Of a DNA stretch of 64,000 nt, positions 1-9,358 are shown in pieces; the stretch's first letter is position 1, and the number at the start of each line of letters is the position of its first letter. This DNA is from Pirellulaceae bacterium (GTDB lineage Bacteria > Planctomycetota > Planctomycetia > Pirellulales > Pirellulaceae): positions 1,054,001-1,118,000 of the forward strand of contig JAHBXS010000001.1 of assembly GCA_019636375.1 (NCBI GenBank). Reading direction: 5' to 3'. The position numbers and the translations under genes were made by a program. Below the pieces are notes generated by a model. That model searched no databases. It was not told the DNA's origin and saw only the letters and a list, made by a program, of their open reading frames with translations.

Positions 1-2
1 TC

Positions 3-536
3 GGTCGCTACGTCGATCAACCTCAGGTCGATATCGCCATTCAAGGGGAACTGGCCCGGCGCCATGCCATTTTTCGCAAGACAAAATTCGCATACCAACT
101 CGACTCTTTCGGACCGATGAGAGTGAACGGCACTGAAGTAAACGAGGGGACTTCGTTGAAACATCAAGACCTGATCGAAATCGGGGAGGTTTTGAAAATC
201 CGTTTCGAGAATTCCGATCCGCGAAGTCGTTCGGCGATTTTGCGTTCGGTCACACCGATGCGCACCTTCCCCCGCTGCGATGGGGTGATTTTGTTGCATG
301 ACTGGATCAGTGTAGGACCCAAACAACACAACCACTTGCGAATCCCGCACCTGCACGGGGAATTGGAATTCCGGATCGTTGACGGACGTTTGACGGCGAG
401 GGTGAGAAGTGGAGAAATGCAGGTCGACGGACCTCGAGTAGGCGACCAAGCGGTTGTCGTCGGATGTGATACACGACTGACCCTGGACGGTGTTGGTATT
501 CAATGGGAGGCCGTAAATCCTCCGTTGCCTTGGTGA
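3..536 (+). CDS. FHA-domain protein, 5' end outside window
   Basis: The reading frame is open from the first bases of the window, so the gene starts upstream; an internal ATG at 117 is not the true start. The first visible codons give a GRYVDQPQVD...RRHA pattern followed by LDSFGPMRVNGTEVNEG, which matches the end of a forkhead-associated (FHA) domain: GR, the RxH pair and the NGT/VN turn. FHA domains bind phosphothreonine peptides. About 100 residues follow that may form a second beta-rich FHA-like region. The gene ends 107 bases before the start of a Ser/Thr kinase, the usual partner, so it probably reads or docks that kinase. Partner role is inference. Confidence 0.8.
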   Translation, partial: GRYVDQPQVDIAIQGELARRHAIFRKTKFAYQLDSFGPMRVNGTEVNEGTSLKHQDLIEIGEVLKIRFENSDPRSRSAILRSVTPMRTFPRCDGVILLHDWISVGPKQHNHLRIPHLHGELEFRIVDGRLTARVRSGEMQVDGPRVGDQAVVVGCDTRLTLDGVGIQWEAVNPPLPW

Positions 537-643
537 AAGCGGAACATTATTGGTACAATTGGGGTAATCAAGAATGCCTTCCTTGCCGCAGACAACTGCT
601 TTGGCAAATTCGGTCAGCGAGGAAGAATTTATTGCAAACACGA

Positions 644-2728
644 ATGAGTAATCCTTTGGCCACACGAAACGAGTTCGATCCCCAAACCCCTGTGGCTCCA
701 CAGAGCGTTGAAGGTGCGCGCCCACCGAAACGCGGCCCCCGATTTACTTATCCCAGCGGCTCCCAGCCTCTTGAAGGCTTCACCATCAAACGCGGGATCG
801 GGATGGGAGGATTTGGCGAAGTCTATTTCGCCATCAGTGATGCAGGAAAAGAAGTCGCGATCAAACGGATTCAACGCAACCTGGACGTTGAATTGCGCGG
901 AGTCCGGCAATGCTTGAACCTCAAACATGTCAACTTGATCAGTCTGTGGGATATCCGCTCGAACGAACTTGGCGAAAGCTGGGTCGTGATGGAGTATGTT
1001 CCAGGATTTAATCTTCGCGACAAGCTCGAACAAAATCCCACGGGCCTTCCTGAAACCGAACTCAAGCAGTGGTTTATCTCGATCGCCAGCGGCGTGAACT
1101 ATTTGCACCGCAACGGGATTGTGCATCGAGACCTCAAGCCGGGCAATATTTTCTTTGACACCGATCAACAGATTGTCAAAATTGGCGACTATGGTCTTGC
1201 GAAATTCATTTCCGCCAGCAAACGGAGCGGGCAGACCGAGAGTGTCGGCACCTTTCACTACATGGCCCCGGAAATCGGCAAGGGGATTTATGGAAAAGAA
1301 ATTGACGTTTATGCTCTGGGGGTCATCCTGTACGAGATGATCTGCGGGCAATTGCCTTTCGATGGCGAAAGTGCTCACGAGATTATCATGAAACATCTGA
1401 CGGCGGATGTAGACTTGCGACCGATCCCAGTACAGTATCGAGAATGCATCGCGGGATCGTTGCGGAAGGACCCCGTGCAACGATTCTCAACCGTCAGCGA
1501 GATGTTGGCGAAGTTGCCGTGGCCCGAATGCGATGCGCCTTTGATAAACCAATTAAATTCGATTGGCACTCCGCCGCAACCGGAGGTCGTCTCCGTAAAT
1601 GGCGACCAAGCCAGAACGCCACGGCAGCAGACTCAACGTCGCGAAACCACTTCGCGAACCTGTTTGTATATCGGTGATGACGGCGTTGAAGAATTTACAG
1701 AAATCGTCCCCAACTACGAGCGGACCACGATCCACGGTCGAAATCTTCTGGACGAAGGTATCGTTATCAGCGGGACCGGGAAATCCTATGTTCGCCGGGA
1801 GCCAATCGCCAAAGCGATCCAAGGAGGCTGGGACGGTGCGGTTCGCTGGTGGCATCGCTCGGACATTTCCGTTCCGTTCAAAATCGGCGTGGCCATCATT
1901 GGGTCGGTCCTGTTGATCATCAATTCCGGATGGTTGATCCCGGTCGGATTGATCATGGGACTGCTGTATTTTGGTTATTACGTTGTACGAAGTTGGGTTC
2001 TGCCGGACGAGCAAACCAATGTGTTTGCGTCTCGAACAAATTCTGAGCAGCGGAAAAACTCCGAAATTCGCCAGTTTTTGCTCACTCGCTCTTGGGAAAG
2101 ACGTTTGATTGATTTAACTGGCTCGCTATTGGTTGCCGTGTTTTCGTGTCTAATTTTTAGCTTTATTGGATTGACGATTAAGGGGACGGTTTGGGGCCCG
2201 CAGTATGAAACGGCTGCGATTTATTTTTGGCTGGCAGCGACATCGACCTTGGCCAGTTGGGCCATTTTGATTGCCGGAAAATATTGGGAATCACGTCCAG
2301 CTGATTTTTGGGTTCGTTTGGTGACGATGATGTCCTGCGGTTTTGTGCTAGGAATCATCAGCTATATGATCGGTGCCGCGTTTTTCATCGGCGAGTTTGC
2401 TCCAAATTTTGCCTCAAGCTTGGATAGTAATTTATTGGTCCCTTCGGCCTTAATTTCCTTTTTGCTTTTCTTCACGATTTGGTTTGGAGTCTCTCGAATG
2501 GCGCAATGGGTCGATCCGACTCGATCGGCAAGAATTAAGTTATGGCGGGTCGGATTGGCTGTATTGTTTGGGTCAATCTTAGCACAAACGTGTGGGCTTT
2601 ATCCCCCTTTATTCGTCGCTGTGACGGTCATCACCAGCTTGGCGACACAACTTGGAGCACCGATTCTGTCAATTGACGAAGCCGCAATCCAGGCTCCGAT
2701 CGTGAGCCGCCACTCGGTAAGAGGTTAA
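644..2728 (+). CDS. Membrane-anchored serine/threonine protein kinase
   Basis: 694 aa. Residues about 45-310 form a Hanks-type kinase domain: glycine loop GIGMGGFG (51-58), VAIK lysine K74, HRDLKPGN (catalytic D163), DYG (182-184, a Tyr variant of DFG) and MAPE near 207-210. The open frame begins at 503 inside the FHA gene, but the ATG at 644 starts just before a natural low-complexity N-terminus and is preferred. The C-terminal half has several hydrophobic segments (roughly residues 410-450 and 500-690), so the kinase is likely tethered to the inner membrane with the kinase domain in the cytoplasm. No PASTA or WD repeats are seen. Substrates are unknown; the upstream FHA gene and downstream membrane gene are likely functional neighbours. 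Confidence 0.9.
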   Translation: MSNPLATRNEFDPQTPVAPQSVEGARPPKRGPRFTYPSGSQPLEGFTIKRGIGMGGFGEVYFAISDAGKEVAIKRIQRNLDVELRGVRQCLNLKHVNLISLWDIRSNELGESWVVMEYVPGFNLRDKLEQNPTGLPETELKQWFISIASGVNYLHRNGIVHRDLKPGNIFFDTDQQIVKIGDYGLAKFISASKRSGQTESVGTFHYMAPEIGKGIYGKEIDVYALGVILYEMICGQLPFDGESAHEIIMKHLTADVDLRPIPVQYRECIAGSLRKDPVQRFSTVSEMLAKLPWPECDAPLINQLNSIGTPPQPEVVSVNGDQARTPRQQTQRRETTSRTCLYIGDDGVEEFTEIVPNYERTTIHGRNLLDEGIVISGTGKSYVRREPIAKAIQGGWDGAVRWWHRSDISVPFKIGVAIIGSVLLIINSGWLIPVGLIMGLLYFGYYVVRSWVLPDEQTNVFASRTNSEQRKNSEIRQFLLTRSWERRLIDLTGSLLVAVFSCLIFSFIGLTIKGTVWGPQYETAAIYFWLAATSTLASWAILIAGKYWESRPADFWVRLVTMMSCGFVLGIISYMIGAAFFIGEFAPNFASSLDSNLLVPSALISFLLFFTIWFGVSRMAQWVDPTRSARIKLWRVGLAVLFGSILAQTCGLYPPLFVAVTVITSLATQLGAPILSIDEAAIQAPIVSRHSVRG

Positions 2729-2740
2729 GACGCAACGCAA

Positions 2741-3442
2741 ATGAAACGACTTTTGATTGTGGCGTTCTTTTTGATGTGGGGGCTCGTTGATGGGAACCTG
2801 CATTTGATGACGGCCTTCCCAAACGACGAACAAGATCAAGAAAACGAAACGAGCGGTCTCGCTCCTCTCGCGAACGATAGTGCGGACCGTGCGACAGGCA
2901 CCCCCAATTGGTGGTTGGCCGCCGTTGAGGAAATTGATTATCCAAGTAGCGTTACTCTTCAGACAAACGCCTGCGAAAACCGCCTAGCAGCCGAAGCGGA
3001 ATTGGATGCCGCGATTGCCGACGCCGCAAATGTTTATTTCTCAAATTTTTTAGCGAAGGAACAACTCAAGGAAATCGTCGGTGCGGTCGAATTTCTAAAG
3101 AAGAATGGGGTCTTTAAGGGCCGTTATGAAGTCTTGGCCGTTCGAGAACCTACTGAAAACGGCGACCCCGCTGGCGATGGAAAACAGATATTGAAATATC
3201 GCGGGTTTGCCCATCTCAAATTTTCTGAAGAACTTTGGCAGACACGCCTGATCCGCGACCGACTCGTGATTGCTGCCGTGCTGAGTTGGACCATCATCTC
3301 AGGGTTGATCGTGTTCTCGATTTTTCTGCGGCTGAATCATGCGTCACGGGGAATGCATCAAGGGCGTTTGCAAATCGGTGCCATCGTCCTATTTCTCGTC
3401 ATGTCAGTCCTGAGCTTGTGGGTTTCCCAAGTCCTCGTATGA
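2741..3442 (+). CDS. Hypothetical secreted/membrane protein
   Basis: 233 aa, family not recognised. An N-terminal hydrophobic stretch (about residues 3-18) looks like a signal peptide or anchor. A polar middle region is followed by two strong transmembrane segments near the C-terminus (about residues 175-197 and 210-231), so most of the protein probably sits on one face of the membrane. It lies 12 bases after the kinase gene and its stop overlaps the start of the next gene (ATGA at 3439-3442), which implies co-transcription and translational coupling. A function linked to the kinase is possible but nothing in the sequence shows it. Confidence 0.75.
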   Translation: MKRLLIVAFFLMWGLVDGNLHLMTAFPNDEQDQENETSGLAPLANDSADRATGTPNWWLAAVEEIDYPSSVTLQTNACENRLAAEAELDAAIADAANVYFSNFLAKEQLKEIVGAVEFLKKNGVFKGRYEVLAVREPTENGDPAGDGKQILKYRGFAHLKFSEELWQTRLIRDRLVIAAVLSWTIISGLIVFSIFLRLNHASRGMHQGRLQIGAIVLFLVMSVLSLWVSQVLV

Positions 3443-4155
3443 AGCCGATTTTTGAAATCATCGCCGAGACATCCGACTTTTGGATTGTCGATAAACCGGG
3501 GGGCATTCTAACTCAAGCCCCTCCTGGGATCGACAGCCTGGAATTGCGGCTCCGTCAATGGCAGACCAGCCAGACCGGTGAGTTGCGACCCTATGTTGGA
3601 GTCCCCCATCGGCTTGATCGTCCCGTTTCCGGGGTGATGGTATTTTCCAAGAAACCCAAAACCACTCAACGCTTGGGCGAGCAATTTCAATCGCGCGAGG
3701 TTGAGAAATTTTACTGGGCTCTGGTTGGTGGAGAAATCTCGGAAGACTCAGGGACTTGGACCGATACGATGCGCAAAGTCCCCGACGAACCCCGCTCGGA
3801 AATCGTTCCTCCAGAACACCCCGACGCCCAAGCAGCGATTCTCCATTTCCAAGTTTTGGCCCGGGCTTCTGGGTTGTCATTGTTGCAAATCAACCTCGAA
3901 ACCGGGCGAACGCATCAAATTCGCCTGCAATGTGCCGCCCGAAATTGTCCGATTTTTGGGGACTCACAGTACGGCTCGACTGTCGAATTTGGACCGGCAA
4001 CGGTCGATCTGAGGGCTCGCGTGATCGGATTACACGCCCGCAGTCTTTCCTTTTTTGACCATCGCCAAGGCCAGCGGGTCGAGTTCGTCGCCAAATTACC
4101 CGATTACTGGAATAGGCCGTTGTTGAATCTTCCGGAATTCGTTGAAATAGGGTAA
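3439..4155 (+). CDS. RluA-family RNA pseudouridine synthase
   Basis: 238 aa. Isomerises uridine to pseudouridine in rRNA or tRNA. Motif I VDKPGG, the catalytic HRLDRPVSG motif (Asp nucleophile) and the late ETGRTHQIR motif are all present in the expected order, as in RluA/RluC/RluD. There is no N-terminal S4 domain, so this is the short RluA/TruC-like type. The open frame extends back to 3235, but the ATG at 3439 overlaps the previous stop as ATGA and gives the family's usual N-terminus. Its 3' end overlaps the next gene (TAATG at 4153-4157). Exact target position in RNA cannot be read from sequence. Confidence 0.92.
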   Translation: MKPIFEIIAETSDFWIVDKPGGILTQAPPGIDSLELRLRQWQTSQTGELRPYVGVPHRLDRPVSGVMVFSKKPKTTQRLGEQFQSREVEKFYWALVGGEISEDSGTWTDTMRKVPDEPRSEIVPPEHPDAQAAILHFQVLARASGLSLLQINLETGRTHQIRLQCAARNCPIFGDSQYGSTVEFGPATVDLRARVIGLHARSLSFFDHRQGQRVEFVAKLPDYWNRPLLNLPEFVEIG

Positions 4156-5003
4156 TGGAAACCAAAAAGCGATTTTTCTGTTTACGCGGCTTTATGAAAT
4201 CGGGGACAAATTGGCTGGGGGGGCTGTTGGACCGGCATCCCGAAGTCTCTTGTCGCGGCGAGTACCATTGGGAATTAGTGCTCAAACCAATCGTCGAGCG
4301 TTCCCCCTTGATGCTGCAAACCCAAACCGACGACGCCATCCGAGAGACTTTGAAACATGTTCGCGTCGCGATTCGCCGCACGATGGCCGCACTGTCTGAT
4401 CCTGCGGCAACCGTGATCGGCGACCGCACACCTCACACCATTTCCCCAATCGTACTCCCCGTCCCGCATATTGTGATCATTCGCGATGGTCGAGACATTT
4501 TGGTCAGCCGAGCATTTCATCTGTTCAACTCTCCGAACTATACGCAACTTTTCAAACGATCCAAAACCGCAGCGGCAACTTTGGCAGAATTTCAAGCCAA
4601 CAAATGGTTCTTTCGCGATCACCCTGAGCGATTACTGGAAAACCGAGAAGTCGTCGAGACAACGGCTCACTGGTGGGTCGATCAACTGGAAAAGGACCGC
4701 AAAGTCACCGAGAACCAACCGCACCTTCCGGTTCGGTTTGTCCGGTACGAAGACTTGCACCTTCGCACTCAAGAAATTTCAGATGAATTATTTGAATTTC
4801 TCGGAGTCGATCCCCAATTAGCGCCCCCGATCGAAGGGGAACTCAAACCGGGGTTCGAGAATGAAAGTCCCAACCAGTTCTTCCGCAAGGGCCAGGCGGG
4901 GGACTGGGTGAATTACTTCACGGATCAAGTCAAAGAGCAATTCAAGAACATCGCCGGCGAAGAGCTCGTTCGCCAAGGCTACGAAAATGATTTAGAATGG
5001 TAA
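4155..5003 (+). CDS. Sulfotransferase (PAPS-dependent)
   Basis: 282 aa. Transfers sulfate from PAPS to a carbohydrate or other acceptor. The N-terminal 5'-phosphosulfate loop is seen as GFMKSGTNWL and the 3'-phosphate-binding strand as VIIRDGRDILVSRAFH, both typical of the Sulfotransfer_1 fold. The C-terminal part holds the usual VRYEDL segment. Planctomycetes carry many such enzymes for sulfated polysaccharides. The start codon overlaps the stop of the pseudouridine synthase gene, so it is translationally coupled to an RNA-modification gene although the functions seem unrelated. Acceptor unknown. Confidence 0.9.
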   Translation: METKKRFFCLRGFMKSGTNWLGGLLDRHPEVSCRGEYHWELVLKPIVERSPLMLQTQTDDAIRETLKHVRVAIRRTMAALSDPAATVIGDRTPHTISPIVLPVPHIVIIRDGRDILVSRAFHLFNSPNYTQLFKRSKTAAATLAEFQANKWFFRDHPERLLENREVVETTAHWWVDQLEKDRKVTENQPHLPVRFVRYEDLHLRTQEISDELFEFLGVDPQLAPPIEGELKPGFENESPNQFFRKGQAGDWVNYFTDQVKEQFKNIAGEELVRQGYENDLEW

Positions 5004-5093
5004 CGGCGAAGCGATCTTCGTGGATGATTCGTTCCCCCGAGATAGATCGACAAAACAAACCGTGTTCGTTCTTTCGACGACAAGAGAAATCTA

Positions 5094-5264
5094 ATGGACA
5101 AAAAAGCAAAAAAACGCCTTGAGGTCTTAAAACAAAAACGGGCCATGCTCGAAAAACAACTCGCCGGTGCCCGCAAACAAACCGACGACCCAGCAGAAGT
5201 CACTCGCTTCGAAAACGAACTCGAGGCGGTCAAGCAAGAAATGGACAAATTGCAAGGCAAATAG
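5094..5264 (+). CDS. Small coiled-coil protein (56 aa)
   Basis: A 56-codon frame starting ATGGACAAAAAAGC and ending TAG six bases before truB. The product is very rich in Lys, Glu and Gln (MDKKAKKRLEVLKQKR...), with heptad-like spacing of Leu/Met/Ala, so it should form one long helix or coiled coil. No known family is recognised. The tight placement between the sulfotransferase gene and truB, in the same direction, and the coding-like composition support a real gene. It could be an RNA- or ribosome-associated helper of the pseudouridine synthases, but that is a guess from context. Confidence 0.65.
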   Translation: MDKKAKKRLEVLKQKRAMLEKQLAGARKQTDDPAEVTRFENELEAVKQEMDKLQGK

Positions 5265-5270
5265 TCCCGC

Positions 5271-6143
5271 ATGTTTGGCTTCATTAATGTGAATAAACCT
5301 ACCGGCATCACCAGCCGCGCTGCCGTCGATCAAGTCGTGGAGCAACTGCGTGAAAAAAGAATTGGCCATGCCGGTACACTTGACCCATTGGCCGAGGGGG
5401 TGTTGGTCCTGGCGGTTGGCAAGGCAAGTAAGCTAATCTCTGTTGTCCAGGATTTCCCTAAAACATATTTGGCGACCTTCCAATTGGGGTTGGCAAGCGA
5501 CACTCAAGATATCACGGGCGAATGTCGCGAGGTCCCTTGGGTTCCTTTTTCCAAACGCGATCTCGAAATCGTCGCTGAGGAATTCGTCGGTGAGATTTTG
5601 CAGACTCCACCGGTTTTCTCTGCCCTCAGGGTAAATGGCAAGCGTGCCTATCGACTAGGGCGACGGGGTGAAACGGTCGAATTGGCTCCCCGCCCCGTCG
5701 TGATTCATTCGCTGCGTATAATCGACGTTGCGTTGCCGCATTGGACGATGGAGATTGAATGCAGCAAGGGAACTTATGTACGAACCCTGGGGCATGACAT
5801 GGGAATAAAACTGGGGAGCCACGCGGTAATGACGGCCCTCACTCGCACCGCGATTGGACCATTTTCGATCGCCGACGCCGTCAATCCGGATGAGGTGCGC
5901 AAATCTGAACGGAGTCGCCAATTGATACCGCTGGCGAAGGCATTCCCCAATTGGCCTCAAGTCGTTTTATCCGAACCAGAACTCGCTGATCTGCAATTCG
6001 GTCGGCTACCTGTTGCAATCATTTCTCAACTCGATTCGCTCACCGACCATGCCATTCTACTCACCCCCAACCACGACCTAGCCGCCGTCATCAAACGAGA
6101 GGAGGCCAAACTGAGCTTTGTCATTAACCTTTTTGGTAAATAA
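5271..6143 (+). CDS. truB: tRNA pseudouridine(55) synthase TruB
   Basis: 290 aa. Makes pseudouridine 55 in the T loop of tRNAs. N-terminal NVNKPTGITS motif, the catalytic GHAGTLDPLAEGVL motif with the nucleophilic Asp, the PPVFSALRVNGKRAY motif and the later CSKGTYVRTLGHD motif appear in TruB order; length is normal. The C-terminal region is short and lacks a clear PUA domain, as in several bacterial TruB proteins. It is the last gene of the plus-strand run and is followed by about 240 bases without a gene before a convergent gene. Confidence 0.96.
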   Translation: MFGFINVNKPTGITSRAAVDQVVEQLREKRIGHAGTLDPLAEGVLVLAVGKASKLISVVQDFPKTYLATFQLGLASDTQDITGECREVPWVPFSKRDLEIVAEEFVGEILQTPPVFSALRVNGKRAYRLGRRGETVELAPRPVVIHSLRIIDVALPHWTMEIECSKGTYVRTLGHDMGIKLGSHAVMTALTRTAIGPFSIADAVNPDEVRKSERSRQLIPLAKAFPNWPQVVLSEPELADLQFGRLPVAIISQLDSLTDHAILLTPNHDLAAVIKREEAKLSFVINLFGK

Positions 6144-6387
6144 CGGACCATTACTGCTCCAATCGATTGCGATGGTTTTTGGGCTAGTGCCAAAAACACG
6201 AATTCCGTCATGTCGCGGTTGATAGCACTCTTTAAACTTGTTTGAACCACTAATCACCGCTGATTAACACGAATTCTAAAGGCCCAGATTAGCGATGGTG
6301 AGCGGTTAAGCTCGAATCAAATTCTGTATCAAGCGAGAATTTTACTGGTGCTTTGTCAGCAGAAAAGTCGGTGAGAGCGGCCCATCG

Positions 6388-8388
6388 TCAGGCGGCCTTT
6401 CGTAACGGGATGATCATGCGGGATTCTATCTCACTTTCGATTACCCATTCCCGATACGGAAGCATTTCACGACACGCCATTTCGCCTAAATCGTGCAGTA
6501 TCTCAACGTCTCGTTGCTGGGACATGTATCGCCTGACGTTTCGTTGAACTTCTTCATCAGATGGGATGTAGCCCAATTCCCGTTCACGAAGGCGGTTCAT
6601 TTCCTTCTGGCCGTGGGTCAATATCTGTTGGCTTGTTTTTTGGTTAACAGTAATCCGAAAGGCACCTAAAAACCGTGGTACATGATGAAAAACCATGCCG
6701 GCTCGTTGAAATCGCAAAATCAAATCCCAATCCATCGCGAACCGAAATGATTCATCGATTTTCCCACCAACGGCATCCCAAGCACGTCGTCGCCAGAACA
6801 TTGTCTCTTGGGGAACATAATCTGCCCATTGCAACGTTTCCGGGTCATGTGGGGGAAGCACCCAGTAATTGATGACTTGGTCGTGTTCATCGATCAATAG
6901 ACGATTGCCGTAAATCACATCCACATCCGGATGTTGTCGAAAATAGTTAGCGACGTAGCTGAGACTGCCCGGAACCAGAGTGTCATCTGAATTGAGATAA
7001 GCCATGATCTCGCCACTCGTTTTGCGCAGACCGAAATTGATTGCCTGGGATTGTCCGGTATCTTTGACGCTTTCCCACGCAGTCAAACGGTCTTGAAAAT
7101 GGCGTATGACATCCAGACTGTTGTCGGTTGAGCAGCCGTCTTGGACAACCATTTCCACGCTGGGATAGTTTTGCTGCAAGACACTGAGAATGGTTCGCTC
7201 CAGATAAATGCCTTGATTGAGATTGGGCGTTGCGATAGAGATTTTGGGTGGAGCAATCAGCTCGACGTTTTTGAAATACGATTCTGGAAGCAAGCAAGGC
7301 TGTGGTTCATGATAGTGTAGCTGAAACAACCGGTAACCTCGCGGGGTCGATGGTTGTGCATTTACCGTTGGTCCAGGTGCCTCAGCAACAGTCCCTTCAC
7401 TGGATTCTACTGTGGCGGGAACGGGATGTTGAGGTTGCTTATCAATTGCTGCCACAACACCAACGGGCATCTTTTTTGATTTAAAGAATCGAGTCATCAA
7501 ACTTGGTTTAGTCCTAATCCGATTCATTTCGCTGAAAAAGTGCGTTCGATAGATGCGGGACTTAAGTAGCAATTTGCTAAAAGCTGGAAGTGAATCGTCA
7601 ATCTGGGAACAGGCTGTGCTCAATACAATTTCATCGAATTCTCGATTGTGTCCTCGATCCGCCCCTTGCATGGTGGCTGTGATTCGGCCTATCGCCAGAG
7701 CCCAACGTGCGCTGGTTTTTCCAGTTATTTCACGTACGACCTGCAGGGCTTCCTTGGCACGCTCCAGTTCCGTTTGCAGATAGTCGGATCTTGAAAAGTC
7801 TTCGGCACGTTTATATCCGACAAATTGGGGAATGAAACCAAATTTAGCCTTGCCCTTAGCCATCCTTAGCCAGTAATCATAATGGCACCAATATTTTAAA
7901 TTCTCGTTGAATTGGCCAAACGTCTTCAGAGCTCTTCGCTGGTAGAAGACAGAAGTAGGATGCAAGCAGGGGCGATTTGCCAATCGTGACAATGTCGGTG
8001 GCTCGGTAATGACGCGCCTTACAAAGCGATCCTGATAATCGATCGAATTCGTTCGGCCGTAAACAAAATCGAGTTGAGATCGAGTTTGAAACAGAGCCCA
8101 TGCCTGTTCGAGTGCTTGAGGATAATACATATCCTCAGGGTTTAAAAATCCTAGAATATGGCCAGACGCGGCACGTTGCCCTAAATTCAGCAACGATCCA
8201 AATTGACTATTTTCACTGCGGACGACTTGGACTCGCGAATCATTGCAGACGGGTGGAAGAGAGTCACATCCCGTGCCATCAACGACGACAACCTCGACGA
8301 TGCGAAGTGTTGAATCAAACACACTTTGGACGGCTCGGCTCAGCAATTGGCTGTTGGGTGATGCCGGAATAACGATTGAAATGTACAT
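6388..8388 (-). CDS. Tandem-domain family 2 glycosyltransferase
   Basis: 666 aa from the ATG at 8388 (a TTG three codons upstream is possible; GGGG lies just before the ATG). Two GT-A family 2 domains: residues about 1-230 begin MYISIVIPA and carry NPED where the metal-binding DxD would be; residues about 380-600 begin KISIATPNLNQG and carry the canonical-looking YLNSDD. The first domain may therefore be weak, differently metal-bound or non-catalytic. A low-complexity linker joins them. The next gene upstream is a sulfotransferase in the same direction, which suggests synthesis of a sulfated glycan. Donor and acceptor sugars are unknown. Confidence 0.88.
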   Translation of the reverse strand: MYISIVIPASPNSQLLSRAVQSVFDSTLRIVEVVVVDGTGCDSLPPVCNDSRVQVVRSENSQFGSLLNLGQRAASGHILGFLNPEDMYYPQALEQAWALFQTRSQLDFVYGRTNSIDYQDRFVRRVITEPPTLSRLANRPCLHPTSVFYQRRALKTFGQFNENLKYWCHYDYWLRMAKGKAKFGFIPQFVGYKRAEDFSRSDYLQTELERAKEALQVVREITGKTSARWALAIGRITATMQGADRGHNREFDEIVLSTACSQIDDSLPAFSKLLLKSRIYRTHFFSEMNRIRTKPSLMTRFFKSKKMPVGVVAAIDKQPQHPVPATVESSEGTVAEAPGPTVNAQPSTPRGYRLFQLHYHEPQPCLLPESYFKNVELIAPPKISIATPNLNQGIYLERTILSVLQQNYPSVEMVVQDGCSTDNSLDVIRHFQDRLTAWESVKDTGQSQAINFGLRKTSGEIMAYLNSDDTLVPGSLSYVANYFRQHPDVDVIYGNRLLIDEHDQVINYWVLPPHDPETLQWADYVPQETMFWRRRAWDAVGGKIDESFRFAMDWDLILRFQRAGMVFHHVPRFLGAFRITVNQKTSQQILTHGQKEMNRLRERELGYIPSDEEVQRNVRRYMSQQRDVEILHDLGEMACREMLPYREWVIESEIESRMIIPLRKAA

Positions 8389-8509
8389 TTTCCCCAAATG
8401 GTTTCAGTAATAAAACTTACTCTCAGCTCTGGGGGCTTTTATCGTGTCAAGACGAATCAAACAACCCCAGTTTGGTGCCGTTTTGCTGGGCATTAACGGC
8501 TTGACGCGT

Positions 8510-9358
8510 CTATTGATAACCAAATATCCGCATAACAAGCTTCAAACGCCGATTGATTGCCTCGATCGTGCTTTGCTCTAAGTGTTTTAGATAATTGCCT
8601 GGAACCACTTGACGTATGTGCTGATCCGGCCGTTCCTCTTCAGGTATGACATCCACCCGATCCAAAATGAAATCGAGTGCTTCATCAGAAACCGTCCAAC
8701 CAAACCACTGGCACAAGTCCTGAATCCAATCCCGTTTCCTATGGATGATATCTTCGTAACGATAAACGGCAATATTCCTGCGGCGATGAAACCCCTGAAT
8801 GAGGTAGCCTTCGAATGTCTTATGTAGGTCCGAAAGGTTCAAAAGAACATGCTGATTGATGTCAAGGGAATTGGCAATAGAACGGGCATCCAATATTGCC
8901 TCGCTCATTGAACCTGGCTCCGATTCGCCGGGCACACAATGGCTCTTTAATATCGAAAAATACAATGAAACGAGCATGTCGCGAGGGTCCCGTACCAAAA
9001 ACACACCCCGCGCACGATTCAAGATTGGGATTGGATAAATCGGAAAGCTTCGAAAGCCACCGTAGATATATCCTCGTTCATGGAATACGTCACCGACGAC
9101 TGACGGGTACTGGTCTACGGCAATATTTTTGCGAAAGAGTTCATCAGAAATACTGAAAAACTCCAGCCCTACATGTGGACGTAACAATTGTAAAACATCA
9201 TTCAACAGCGTGCTGCCAGCTTTGGGGAGTGAAAAGGCCAAAACGCTCGGAACGTCACTGACACGTTTAGCCAAAGTCATGTCCATTCGGGCCAAACGAG
9301 GTCGATACGGCAATGAACTCGTCGGTTCAGCCAATGGCATTTCAGAAAGATTTTCCAT
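8510..9358 (-). CDS. Sulfotransferase-family protein
   Basis: 282 aa. The PAPS 5'-phosphosulfate loop appears as SLPKAGSTLLNDVL and the 3'-phosphate site as VFLVRDPRDMLVSLYFS, with a VYRYEDI segment near residue 200. These three landmarks and the length fit the cytosolic/Golgi-type sulfotransferase fold, although it is only distantly like the copy at 4155. AAGGAAT lies about eight bases before the start. It is followed by the tandem glycosyltransferase gene, so both may act on one extracellular or cell-surface glycan; this link is inferred from gene order. Confidence 0.85.
   Translation of the reverse strand: MENLSEMPLAEPTSSLPYRPRLARMDMTLAKRVSDVPSVLAFSLPKAGSTLLNDVLQLLRPHVGLEFFSISDELFRKNIAVDQYPSVVGDVFHERGYIYGGFRSFPIYPIPILNRARGVFLVRDPRDMLVSLYFSILKSHCVPGESEPGSMSEAILDARSIANSLDINQHVLLNLSDLHKTFEGYLIQGFHRRRNIAVYRYEDIIHRKRDWIQDLCQWFGWTVSDEALDFILDRVDVIPEEERPDQHIRQVVPGNYLKHLEQSTIEAINRRLKLVMRIFGYQ

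Noticed and set aside
629..1480. 283-codon antisense frame within the kinase gene
   Set aside because: Shadow of the kinase; the sense frame has complete kinase motifs.
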